Below, one piece after another: positions 22,863-30,146 of a DNA stretch of 64,000 nucleotides. Location of the stretch: NCBI GenBank assembly GCA_018222585.1, contig JAAFAB010000002.1, positions 372,001 through 436,000 on the forward strand. Direction: 5' to 3'. Under the pieces are notes generated by a model, which saw only the letters and a list, made by a program, of their open reading frames with translations, ran no database searches and was not told the DNA's origin. How positions within the stretch are numbered: position 1 is the stretch's first letter; the number at the start of each line of letters is the position of its first letter. This DNA comes from Paracoccaceae bacterium (lineage in GTDB: Bacteria; Pseudomonadota; Alphaproteobacteria; Rhodobacterales; Rhodobacteraceae). A program made the translations under genes and the position numbers.

Positions 22863-25454
22863 TCAGGCGAGGGCGAGGCGCTTGTCGATGGCGCGCAGCT
22901 GGTCGAGACTGTCGCGCCACAGCGGTTCCAGCGCCGAGAGCTCTTCCTGGGTGACTTGCTGGCTGCGCTTGATCTTGGTTTCGATATCGGCAAGCGCCCG
23001 GCGCAGGGCGATCAGCCCGAAGGTGCCGCAGGTGCCGGCGCAGGCATGGGCGAGGCGGGCGATCTCCGCCCGGTCGCCGGGCCCCGAGACCAACGCGGCG
23101 ATACAGCCGTCGGTGTCGGCGGTGAAACGTTCCAGCAGCTTGCGCCCGGTCTGGACGCCGGTGCCGGCCAGCAGGGTCTCGATCTGGTCTCGGTCGATCA
23201 GCGGCGCGGCCACGTCGGCATCCTCGGCGGGTAAACCTGGCCCGGAAAGGCGTCCGGCGGCGATGTCCTCGAGGCAACTGGCGAGCACCTTGCGGTCGAT
23301 GGGCTTGGCCAGGGTGCGCAACATGCCGACGGCGCGGAAACGCTCGATTTCCTCGGGCAGGGCATGGGCGGTCAGCGCCACGATCGGCACATCCGCAGAC
23401 GCCCCGTTGCCGGCACGGATGCGGCAGGCGGCCTCGGCACCATCCATGACCGGCATGGAGATATCCATCAGGATCACGTCGAAACGCTGGGCATTGGCCC
23501 ATTCGACCCCGGCCTGTCCGTCGACGGCCTCGGTTACCTGGTGGCCCTCGCTTTCCAGCATCTCGCGGGCGATGAAACGGTTGATCTCGTTGTCCTCGAC
23601 CAGCAGCACTTCCATCGGCATCACGGCGGCGGGACGGCTTTCGGCCTCGCTCGTCTGCTCCGCTGCAGCGGCTTCCGATACGGGAATGCGCACCCAGAAC
23701 AGGCTGCCGTCCCCCGGCTCGCTCTCGGCGCCGATCTCGGCGTCCAGAACGTCGACCAGGCGACGCACGATCCCCAGGCCGAGACCGGTGCCGCCAGCCT
23801 GGCGGGCGTAGGAGCTGTCCAGGGTCTCGAAGTCGTTGAAGATCCGTTTCAGATCCTTCTCTTCGATGCCGATACCGCTGTCGATCACCCGGAACTCGAT
23901 CTGGTTGTGGTCGCTGCCCAGCATCTCGACCTCGATCTCGACGCCGCCGCCGCGGGTGAACTTGGCGGCATTGCTGACGAGGTTGAGCAGGATCTGCCGG
24001 ATCTTGCGGGAATCGCCGTTCAGCCGGTCGCTGGCAGGGCCGACCCAGGACCAGTTCAGATCGTTGCCGTTGCTGGCGGCCAGGGTCGCCGTGGTCTCGA
24101 CCACGCCGTCCATCAGCCGCGAGACCGAGAAGGGCCGGGTTTCGGCCTGCATCTTGCCGGCTTCGAACTTGGCCAGGTCCAGCACGTCGTTGACCAGTCC
24201 CAGCAGGTGATGGCCCGAGCCCTGCATCAGGTCCAGCAGTTCGCTCTGGGTCTCGTTCAGGTCATGGTCGCGCAGCAGCTGCATCGAGCCGAGGAGCCCG
24301 TTCAGCGGGGTGCGCATCTCGTGGCTCATCACCGCGAGGAATTCCGACTTCGCCCGCTCGCCGGCCAGGGCGCGGTCGCGGGCCTGGGTGATCATCTCTT
24401 CCTGGGCCTTGCGCAGCGAGATGTCGCGGATGAAGGAGACGTAGAGGTGTTCATCGTCGGCGGCGCGGTCGAAGGAAATTTCGGCCGGGAAGCGGCGCCC
24501 GAAGCGATCGACGGCGATCACTTCGTGCGGATGCAGAACCCGGTCGCCGCGCTTGCGTGCCTTCAGGACCTTATGCACCACGCGCTGCAGTTCGTTGGCC
24601 TGGTCGTCGCTGAGCAGGAGGTCGTTGATCCGGCGGCCAATGGCCTCGTCGCGACGATAGCCGAAAATGCGTTCGGCGGCGGTGTTGTAATCCCGGATGA
24701 CGCCGAGGTCGTCGGTCACCACGATGGCGTCCAGCGAGGTTTCGACGATGGTATGCATCCGCTTGGCCCGGCCCTCGGCCTGCTCGGCGTGCTCGCGTGC
24801 CTCGCGGGTGAGGCGCATCAGCACCAGGGCGATCAGCGACAGGCCGGCGATGAAGGCGAAGAGCACCGCCGCGATCAGGCTGAGCTTGCGGATCAGGCTG
24901 GCTTCGTTGGCGTCGGCGACGCGCACGAAGGCATCGAGGGCGGCCAGGGAGAAGGCGCGCACGGCGCCGCCGGTGACCGCCGCGTCGGCCTCGATCTGCG
25001 GCAGGGCGGCGGCAAGCGCGGCATCATCGGAGTCGATCAGCGGGATGGTGCGGTCGAGAAAGTCCGTCACCTCGGCCCGGGCGCGGGTCAGCGCCTGCTC
25101 GCGCTCGATCGAGTCGAACGGTTCGGCGAAATCCACGGTCTGCATACGGCTGTAGAAGACATCGAAACGCAGCCGCGTTTCCCGCAGGGTGCGCCGAAGG
25201 TCTTCCGGCGGGACCTCGGCGTCGATGGCGTCCTGTGCCGCCTCCAGTTGCAGGCGGAAGTTCAGGAACTCGACGTCGGCCTGAGACAGGCTCCATTGCA
25301 GGCCGTCGGCCTTCGAGGAGGTCAGCCGCTCGATCTCGAAGAGAACCGTCCACGCGGTTCCCGCCACCAGCGCCACGCAGAGCCCCAGCGTGATGATCGC
25401 CGCGATCGGCCTTTGCCAGAGTGCGGCGCCAGAAGATTTCAGGCTCGGGCTCAT
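22863..25454 (-). CDS. Membrane hybrid sensor histidine kinase (PAS-HisKA-HATPase-REC-HPt)
   Basis: An 863-aa phosphorelay kinase. Two membrane helices (about 17-37 and 192-214) bracket a ~150-residue helical periplasmic domain. Then come PAS (about 230-345), HisKA with His378 in MSHEMRTPLNG, HATPase_c with N-box NLVSNAAKF (491-499) and G-boxes DSGIGI and GGTGLGLGI, a receiver with Asp664 in LMDISMP, and a C-terminal HPt with His803 in LAHACAG. The HPt motif differs from the usual AHxLKG, but its His is kept. It lies 29 bp after the small molybdopterin-fold gene at 25484, probably as one operon. The response regulator at 27844 lacks a kinase of its own and is the likely output. It probably controls the surrounding polysaccharide genes. 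Confidence 0.92.
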   Translation of the reverse strand: MSPSLKSSGAALWQRPIAAIITLGLCVALVAGTAWTVLFEIERLTSSKADGLQWSLSQADVEFLNFRLQLEAAQDAIDAEVPPEDLRRTLRETRLRFDVFYSRMQTVDFAEPFDSIEREQALTRARAEVTDFLDRTIPLIDSDDAALAAALPQIEADAAVTGGAVRAFSLAALDAFVRVADANEASLIRKLSLIAAVLFAFIAGLSLIALVLMRLTREAREHAEQAEGRAKRMHTIVETSLDAIVVTDDLGVIRDYNTAAERIFGYRRDEAIGRRINDLLLSDDQANELQRVVHKVLKARKRGDRVLHPHEVIAVDRFGRRFPAEISFDRAADDEHLYVSFIRDISLRKAQEEMITQARDRALAGERAKSEFLAVMSHEMRTPLNGLLGSMQLLRDHDLNETQSELLDLMQGSGHHLLGLVNDVLDLAKFEAGKMQAETRPFSVSRLMDGVVETTATLAASNGNDLNWSWVGPASDRLNGDSRKIRQILLNLVSNAAKFTRGGGVEIEVEMLGSDHNQIEFRVIDSGIGIEEKDLKRIFNDFETLDSSYARQAGGTGLGLGIVRRLVDVLDAEIGAESEPGDGSLFWVRIPVSEAAAAEQTSEAESRPAAVMPMEVLLVEDNEINRFIAREMLESEGHQVTEAVDGQAGVEWANAQRFDVILMDISMPVMDGAEAACRIRAGNGASADVPIVALTAHALPEEIERFRAVGMLRTLAKPIDRKVLASCLEDIAAGRLSGPGLPAEDADVAAPLIDRDQIETLLAGTGVQTGRKLLERFTADTDGCIAALVSGPGDRAEIARLAHACAGTCGTFGLIALRRALADIETKIKRSQQVTQEELSALEPLWRDSLDQLRAIDKRLALA

Positions 25455-25483
25455 GCGTTGTCCCTATTGCAGAGGCCCGGCGA

Positions 25484-25993
25484 TCAGTCGATGACGCGCA
25501 GGCGGTCCAGTTGCCACACACTTCTAGAATGAATCACGTCGGTGCGATAGGCCGCTGACACGTCATAGGGGTAAACGATCCAGAGCGGGCCCTTTTCGCG
25601 GACCGACATCGTCTCTCCGTGGTTGCGATAGGCGAGGATCGGATAGTCCGCGTTCCAGCCGTCACGGGGAATGGTCACCGCGTAGTCGTTGATGGCGGTA
25701 AGGTCGAGGGCCTTGGCGTCCGGTGCGACAGCCTCGACCAGGGCCGACAGCGGTACGCCGGTGAATTCCTGCATCCCGTCGGTCCAGTTGGTCGAGGTGT
25801 CGATCTCGGCGACCGGCAGGGCCTCCAGGTCTTCCAGGGTGAATTCGGCCAGCACGGTTCCCTCGTCGTTGAGAACCGTCAGCAGGATCGGCTCGTCGGA
25901 CTGGGCCAACACGGGCAGGGCAGGTGCGGCAAGGCTGCCGGCAACGAGGACGGATGCGGCGAGGCGCCGCGCAAGGCGAGGCAGAGCAAACAT
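25484..25993 (-). CDS. Small periplasmic protein with molybdopterin-oxidoreductase-type fold
   Basis: A 169-aa secreted protein. The signal peptide ends in LPVLA before QSDE (near residue 31). The mature part resembles the sulfite-oxidase/YedY molybdopterin-binding fold in reduced form: FTLEDLEALPVAEIDT, EFTGVPLSALVEAV, INDYAVTIPRDGW, GPLWIVYPYD. No cysteine is present in the mature sequence, so the usual Mo ligand is missing and catalysis is doubtful. It lies 29 bp upstream of the hybrid kinase, which suggests that it works as a periplasmic sensor subunit. The ATG at 25993 has an AAGGA ribosome site 8 bases upstream; a longer reading to 26026 or 26053 is less likely. Palindrome B lies 72 bp upstream. 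The fold call is by pattern only. Confidence 0.75.
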   Translation of the reverse strand: MFALPRLARRLAASVLVAGSLAAPALPVLAQSDEPILLTVLNDEGTVLAEFTLEDLEALPVAEIDTSTNWTDGMQEFTGVPLSALVEAVAPDAKALDLTAINDYAVTIPRDGWNADYPILAYRNHGETMSVREKGPLWIVYPYDVSAAYRTDVIHSRSVWQLDRLRVID

Positions 25994-26064
25994 GGTGCGA
26001 ATCCTTTTTGCCCGGGAGTGTCGCATGAAACCGTAGAGTCTCCGCCGGGGCATCCGAAGACCTT

Positions 26065-26084
26065 ACCTATCCGAATGGGTAGGT
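26065..26084. promoter_or_regulatory. Shared palindrome of the polysaccharide locus, copy B
   Basis: ACCTATCC-GAAT-GGGTAGGT, seven of eight arm positions paired. It lies upstream of the molybdopterin-fold gene and its hybrid kinase. It has the same 8-4-8 layout as copy A. Confidence 0.65.
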
Positions 26085-26138
26085 TGGGTGATTTTCCCAA
26101 GACGTATCATTTACCATGCCCGGGAATGGGGCGCGGTT

Positions 26139-27530
26139 TCAATAGGCGCCTCGCCCTCCGATGACGGCGCGGGCGGTAAGAGCCAGCAGCAGTGCATCCA
26201 GCAGGACCGAACGGGACCGTACGTAGGCCAGGTCCATGTCGATCATCTTGTCGAAGCCGATCTCGGCGCGGCCCGAAACCTGCCACAGCCCGGTCAGTCC
26301 CGGCCTGACCTGCAGCCGGCCAAGCGCGCGCTCGGGGTAGGCCGCGACCTCCTGGGGCAGGGCGGGGCGGGGGCCGACCACGGACATGTCTCCTTTCAGC
26401 ACGTTCAGGATCTGCGGCAGTTCGTCGACCGACAGCCGTCGCAGGATGCGACCGACCCGGGTGATGCGGGGATCGCTCTTCGACTTGAAGCAGAGGCCGT
26501 CGCGGTCGGAACTGTGCAGCAGCGCCGCCCGGCGTGCCTCGGCGTCGCGGTACATCGAGCGGAACTTGTACATGGTGAAGGGCTTACCATCCAGGCCGAC
26601 GCGGGTCTGGCGGAACAGTACAGGGCCGCCGCTCTCCAGGCGCACCGCCAGCGCGGCGGCCAGCAGCACCGGCGCCAGAAGCAGCAGCGCGACAGAGGAG
26701 ATCGCCAGGTCGAAGGCGCGGCGCGCGGCCTCTCCGGTAGGACGCTCGGCACGGGCATCACGGCGCGCGCGCAGGAGGAACTCGGCATTGCCGATGAGGT
26801 AGCGGCGGGCCATGCGGCGCGGCTCCATCGCCAGCCGCCAGGCCCATTCGGCGCGGGCCTTGCGCACCAGCGCAGGTGCGCGCCGGACCCGGCCGGCCAG
26901 GAAGTCGAACAGGGCGCCGACACCCATCGTCAGGCGCGGCGACAGGCGCGCGGCGTTCTGCGCCAGCCAGCTGTCCTGGCGCGGCACGCCGAGGGCGACC
27001 AGCAGGATGTCGGCGCCGGAGGCATTGATCTGGGTGATCGCCTCGGCCTCGTTGCGCATCCCGCCATAGCCGTCGCGGGTGCCGGCGATCTTCAGACCGG
27101 GGATGTCGCGCTGCAACCGCAGGGCGGCGCCCTCGGCCACGCCGGGCTGACCGCCCAGCAGGAAGACCGACAGGCCCTGCCGGGCCGCCGCGGCCAGCAG
27201 GCGCGGGCAGAAGTCGGTTCCGTTCAGGTTCTCGGCAAAGCTCCGGTTGCGCATCCGGGCGGCAAGCTCGACGCCGATGCCGTCGGGCAGGATCATGTCG
27301 GCGGTCACCAGGGCATCGCGGTAGCGCGCGTCCCGGGCGGCGACATTGCCGCAATGGGCGTTGAGGAAGGCCAGCCGGCTGCGGCGCCCGGGCAGCAGCA
27401 GCCGCTCGATCACGGCCTCGGCGGGGGCGTCGACGATGTCCAGGCCGAAGAGGCGAAGGCGGGGCAGGACCGGCAGGGCCGGAACCGGACGGGTATCGTG
27501 CAGGAAGGCAAGCTGGGTCGTGGCGATCAT
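26139..27530 (-). CDS. Fusion of WecG/TagA/CpsF glycosyltransferase (GT26) with initiating sugar-phosphate transferase
   Basis: A 463-aa protein with two enzymes in one chain. Residues about 25-230 are GT26 (LNAHCGNVAARD; ADMILPDGIGVELAAR with the probable catalytic Asp83; VFLLGGQPG; LLVALGVPRQD). Residues about 270-460 are a polyprenyl-phosphate sugar-1-phosphate transferase of the ExoY/WbaP core type. That part has one membrane hairpin (278-296), then FRQTRVGLDGKPFTMYKFRSM, DELPQILNVLKGDMSVVGPRPALP and RPGLTGLWQVSGR. The second half would put the first sugar phosphate on undecaprenyl phosphate, and the first half would add the second sugar. The ATG at 27530 was chosen because the reading frame upstream to 27698 crosses the promoter region. 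It ends 54 bp before palindrome B. Confidence 0.92.
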   Translation of the reverse strand: MIATTQLAFLHDTRPVPALPVLPRLRLFGLDIVDAPAEAVIERLLLPGRRSRLAFLNAHCGNVAARDARYRDALVTADMILPDGIGVELAARMRNRSFAENLNGTDFCPRLLAAAARQGLSVFLLGGQPGVAEGAALRLQRDIPGLKIAGTRDGYGGMRNEAEAITQINASGADILLVALGVPRQDSWLAQNAARLSPRLTMGVGALFDFLAGRVRRAPALVRKARAEWAWRLAMEPRRMARRYLIGNAEFLLRARRDARAERPTGEAARRAFDLAISSVALLLLAPVLLAAALAVRLESGGPVLFRQTRVGLDGKPFTMYKFRSMYRDAEARRAALLHSSDRDGLCFKSKSDPRITRVGRILRRLSVDELPQILNVLKGDMSVVGPRPALPQEVAAYPERALGRLQVRPGLTGLWQVSGRAEIGFDKMIDMDLAYVRSRSVLLDALLLALTARAVIGGRGAY

Positions 27531-27695
27531 GGCGGGCATCCGAGGTTGCGTGGTGTCGCTTTCAGATGCCGGTATGGGGCCGCCTCGCTCAATTGCGCGG
27601 CAGGCGAGGCGGCGGGGACTTTGGAGGAGTGCACCTTCTGGTTGTGGGTGCGGGACACTTCTCGCGGGATAGCCCTTGATCCCGGGGGAGGGGGG

Positions 27696-27715
27696 CACTA
27701 TCCCTTAGAATAGAC
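27696..27715. promoter_or_regulatory. Shared palindrome of the polysaccharide locus, copy C
   Basis: CACTATCC-CTTA-GAATAGAC. The weakest copy: CTAT/ATAG and the inner C/G are paired. It lies upstream of both the fusion gene and the response regulator, with the same 8-4-8 layout as the other copies. Confidence 0.5.
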
Positions 27716-27741
27716 ACCATTCTTCTTTTGAGTTCCCCGAT

Positions 27742-27779
27742 TTGGTCACATTCTTGGTGTCTTGTTAACCAGTGACCAA
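27742..27779. promoter_or_regulatory. Inverted repeat with nested repeat upstream of the response regulator
   Basis: Perfect 8-bp arms TTGGTCAC (27742-27749) and GTGACCAA (27772-27779) are 22 bp apart. A TTGGTGTC direct copy starts 12 bp after the first arm and pairs with AACCA. It is a candidate binding site for an autoregulating dimer, 65-100 bp upstream of the regulator start. Confidence 0.5.
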
Positions 27780-27843
27780 CAGCTTGATTCGAAGTGACGG
27801 GAATTGAATAGTGATTACGGCTAGCCCCCTGCAGGAGACTTCT

Positions 27844-28482
27844 GTGCGTAATATGGCTTCTGGCGGCATGAGGGTTCTCATCGCGGATGATCATGATCTT
27901 CTGCGCGATACCCTTCAGGCTTTCCTGAATGCAGAGGGTGGTTTCGAGACCGTCACCGTCGCCTCCTTCGACGAGGCGGTCGAGCGGGTGGAACGGGACG
28001 CGGACTACGATCTGGTACTTCTCGACTACTCGATGCCCGGCATGTCCGGCATCGAAGGGCTGCAACGCATGATGGAGCAGACCGGCCACAAGCGCGTCGC
28101 CATCATCTCGGGCACCGCCAGCCGCGAGATCGCCGAAGAGGCCCTGGCCCTGGGGGCCGCCGGCTTCCTGCCCAAGACCCTTTCGGCCAAGTCGCTGATC
28201 AACGCCGTCCGCTTCATGGCCATGGGCGAGCAGTATGCGCCGCTGGAGTTCATGCGCGCCGCGGCCGATGACGCCTCGAACCCGCTGGCCGACAAGCTGT
28301 CGCACCGCGAGTTGCAGGTGCTTGAGGGGCTGACGCAGGGCAAGTCCAACAAGGAAATCGCCCGCGATCTGGATATCCGCGAGCCGACGGTGAAGCTGCA
28401 CGTCAAGACGCTCTACCGTAAGATCAACGCGTCGAACCGGACCCAGGCGGCGATGATCGCCAAGGAAGCCGGGCTGTTCTGA
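27844..28482 (+). CDS. LuxR/NarL-type response regulator
   Basis: A 212-aa two-domain regulator. The receiver domain (9-125) has the acidic pair in IADDHD, the phospho-acceptor Asp61 in LLDYSMPG, Thr91 in ISGTAS and Lys111 in LPKTL. The LuxR-type HTH (150-208) includes LSHRELQVLEGLTQGKSNKEIA and EPTVKLHVKTLYRKI. The start GTG at 27844 is set by an AGGAGAC ribosome site 6-7 bases upstream. A GTG at 27811 would make that site coding. The gene sits in the middle of the polysaccharide locus and is probably phosphorylated by the hybrid kinase at 22863 through its HPt domain. NarL-type proteins bind short inverted repeats, so the four palindromes A-D and the 27742 repeat are natural candidate targets. 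Confidence 0.92.
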   Translation: MRNMASGGMRVLIADDHDLLRDTLQAFLNAEGGFETVTVASFDEAVERVERDADYDLVLLDYSMPGMSGIEGLQRMMEQTGHKRVAIISGTASREIAEEALALGAAGFLPKTLSAKSLINAVRFMAMGEQYAPLEFMRAAADDASNPLADKLSHRELQVLEGLTQGKSNKEIARDLDIREPTVKLHVKTLYRKINASNRTQAAMIAKEAGLF

Positions 28483-28508
28483 TCTTCCCCGGGGCGCGCA
28501 GCCCCGGT

Positions 28509-28528
28509 CCCTATCCCACCGTATAGGA
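28509..28528. promoter_or_regulatory. Shared palindrome of the polysaccharide locus, copy D
   Basis: CCCTATCC-CACC-GTATAGGA. CCTAT/ATAGG and the inner C/G are paired. It lies 88 bp upstream of the Wzz-like gene and 26 bp after the response-regulator stop. Confidence 0.6.
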
Positions 28529-28616
28529 CACATGGGCTTTCGCGTGCGCGGCGTAGCCTTGGGCGCGAAGCGCGACGGGTCCCGTTCGGTGTAGACCGGG
28601 GGCAAGGAGATCCGTC

Positions 28617-30146
28617 ATGCCCCCTGCCTCGAACGACGACCAGACCCCGCGAAGCGAGATCCTGCGCGAAGCCCCGAGGGGCCGTCGCCGCCTGTTGCCC
28701 CGCCTGATGCGCAAACCGCTCGGTGCGCTGACCGCGATGCGCATCCTGCGCGGCGGGCGGGTGGCGGACGCGGGACGCTTGCCGCGTTACCTCGGCCTGT
28801 TCCTGCTGGGCGCCGGGGCGATCTGGGCGCCGATCCTGACCTATCTCGACACCGCGCCGCTGCGCTACACCTCCTCCATGTCGCTGATCCTGCCCGGCTC
28901 GGGCGCCTCGGCCTCGGTCAACCTGGCGCAGATCGGCCAGGCGTCCTCCTTCGCCAGTTCGCCCTTCAGCGGCGGGTCCGTCAGCCCGACCGAAACCTAC
29001 AAGCGCCTGCTGGCCGCCGAGCGCATCGTCGACGGCGCCGCCCGCAGCATGGAGATGGAGCTGCGCGCCTTCGGGCAGCCCCGGGTCGAGCTGGTCGACC
29101 AGACCGGCCTCATCCATATCTCGCTGACCGGCAATTCGCCCGAGGATGCCCGCGCCCGTGGGCAGGCCCTGCTGGCCGCCTTCTTCGCCGAGATCGACAA
29201 GCTGCGCTCGGACGAGATCGCCACCCGTGAGTTGGGCACCGGATCGGCCATCGCGGAATACCGCGCCTCGGTCATGGCCACCCGGGACGAGATCACCCGC
29301 CTGCAGACCGAAACCGGCCTGCTGTCGCCCGATCAGTACCAGGCGCTGATCTCGGAAACCGACGAGCTGGCGCGCAACGTGCGCGATCTTGCCGCCAAGC
29401 TGGACGAGAGCCGCCGGGCGGTGCAGACCTTGGCCCAGTCGCTGGGCACCACGCCGCGCCTTGCCGCCGCCGCGCTGCGCCTGCACGCGGACACCGAATT
29501 CGCCGCCCTCAACGAAGAGATGTCCCTGCGCGCCGCCGATCTGGCCCACGCGCGGGCCCGCTACGGCGCCGCCCACCCGACCCTGTCGGGCGCCATGGCC
29601 GGCCATGACAGCGCCCGCAGCGAGGCGCTGAACCGCGCCATCCGCCTGACCGGTCTGACCGTGCCGGAGATCGAGGCGCTGGACATGTCCCACACCGGCG
29701 CCCGCACCGGGCTGCTGAGCGAGCTGGTCACGCTGGACAGCGCCCGCGCCGGGCTGGAGGCCGAGCACGCCGCGCTGGCGCAGCGCCTTGCCGAGGCCGA
29801 GGCCCGCCGCCTGGCGCTGATCGGACCGGCGGCGCGGCTGGAGGATCTGCAACGCGACTTCTCGGTCGCCGAGGCGGTCTTTGCCTCGGCCATGGCGCGG
29901 ACCCAGACCAGCAAGGCCGACCTCTATGCCTCCTATCCGCTGGTGCAGGTGCTGGAAGATCCCTCCTACCCGATGGAACCCTCTTCGCCGCGCCGCAAGC
30001 TGGCGCTGGCGGCCGGGATCGCGGCGACCTTCATGTTCCTCCTGGGCCTCTCGCTGGGCTGGCTGCGCCGGCCGCTGATCGACCGGCTGATCGACAGCGG
30101 CAAGAACCGCTATGGCGAACCCGGCCTGACCGTGGCGGCGGAATGA
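28617..30146 (+). CDS. Polysaccharide chain-length determinant, Wzz/GumC-like
   Basis: A 509-aa inner-membrane protein. One membrane helix lies near 58-78 and another near 462-482, flanking a large periplasmic region. That region has long coiled-coil stretches (about 195-300 and 350-440), including ALRLHADTEFAALNEEMSLRAADLAHARARYG. This is the PCP/Wzz layout. There is no C-terminal Walker-type tyrosine kinase, so it is a PCP-2-type protein without its kinase half. An AAGGAG ribosome site precedes the ATG at 28617 by 7 bases. It overlaps the following polymerase gene by ATGA. It would set chain length and help couple polymerisation to the Wza-like channel. Palindrome D is in its promoter region. 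Confidence 0.88.
   Translation: MPPASNDDQTPRSEILREAPRGRRRLLPRLMRKPLGALTAMRILRGGRVADAGRLPRYLGLFLLGAGAIWAPILTYLDTAPLRYTSSMSLILPGSGASASVNLAQIGQASSFASSPFSGGSVSPTETYKRLLAAERIVDGAARSMEMELRAFGQPRVELVDQTGLIHISLTGNSPEDARARGQALLAAFFAEIDKLRSDEIATRELGTGSAIAEYRASVMATRDEITRLQTETGLLSPDQYQALISETDELARNVRDLAAKLDESRRAVQTLAQSLGTTPRLAAAALRLHADTEFAALNEEMSLRAADLAHARARYGAAHPTLSGAMAGHDSARSEALNRAIRLTGLTVPEIEALDMSHTGARTGLLSELVTLDSARAGLEAEHAALAQRLAEAEARRLALIGPAARLEDLQRDFSVAEAVFASAMARTQTSKADLYASYPLVQVLEDPSYPMEPSSPRRKLALAAGIAATFMFLLGLSLGWLRRPLIDRLIDSGKNRYGEPGLTVAAE

Larger units (their letters stand above)
27531..27843. other. Divergent control region between the GT26/PGT fusion and the LuxR-type regulator
   Basis: A 313-base gene-free stretch. 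It holds palindrome C (27696-27715), an 8-bp inverted repeat with a nested TTGGT/AACCA repeat (27742-27779), and the ribosome site of the regulator (27831-27838). The part from 27700 to 27810 is clearly lower in GC than the flanks, as expected for a double promoter region. Confidence 0.7.

Noticed and set aside
23364-25532. A 722-codon plus-strand frame over the hybrid kinase
   Set aside because: It is antisense to a kinase with complete HisKA, HATPase, receiver and HPt motifs.
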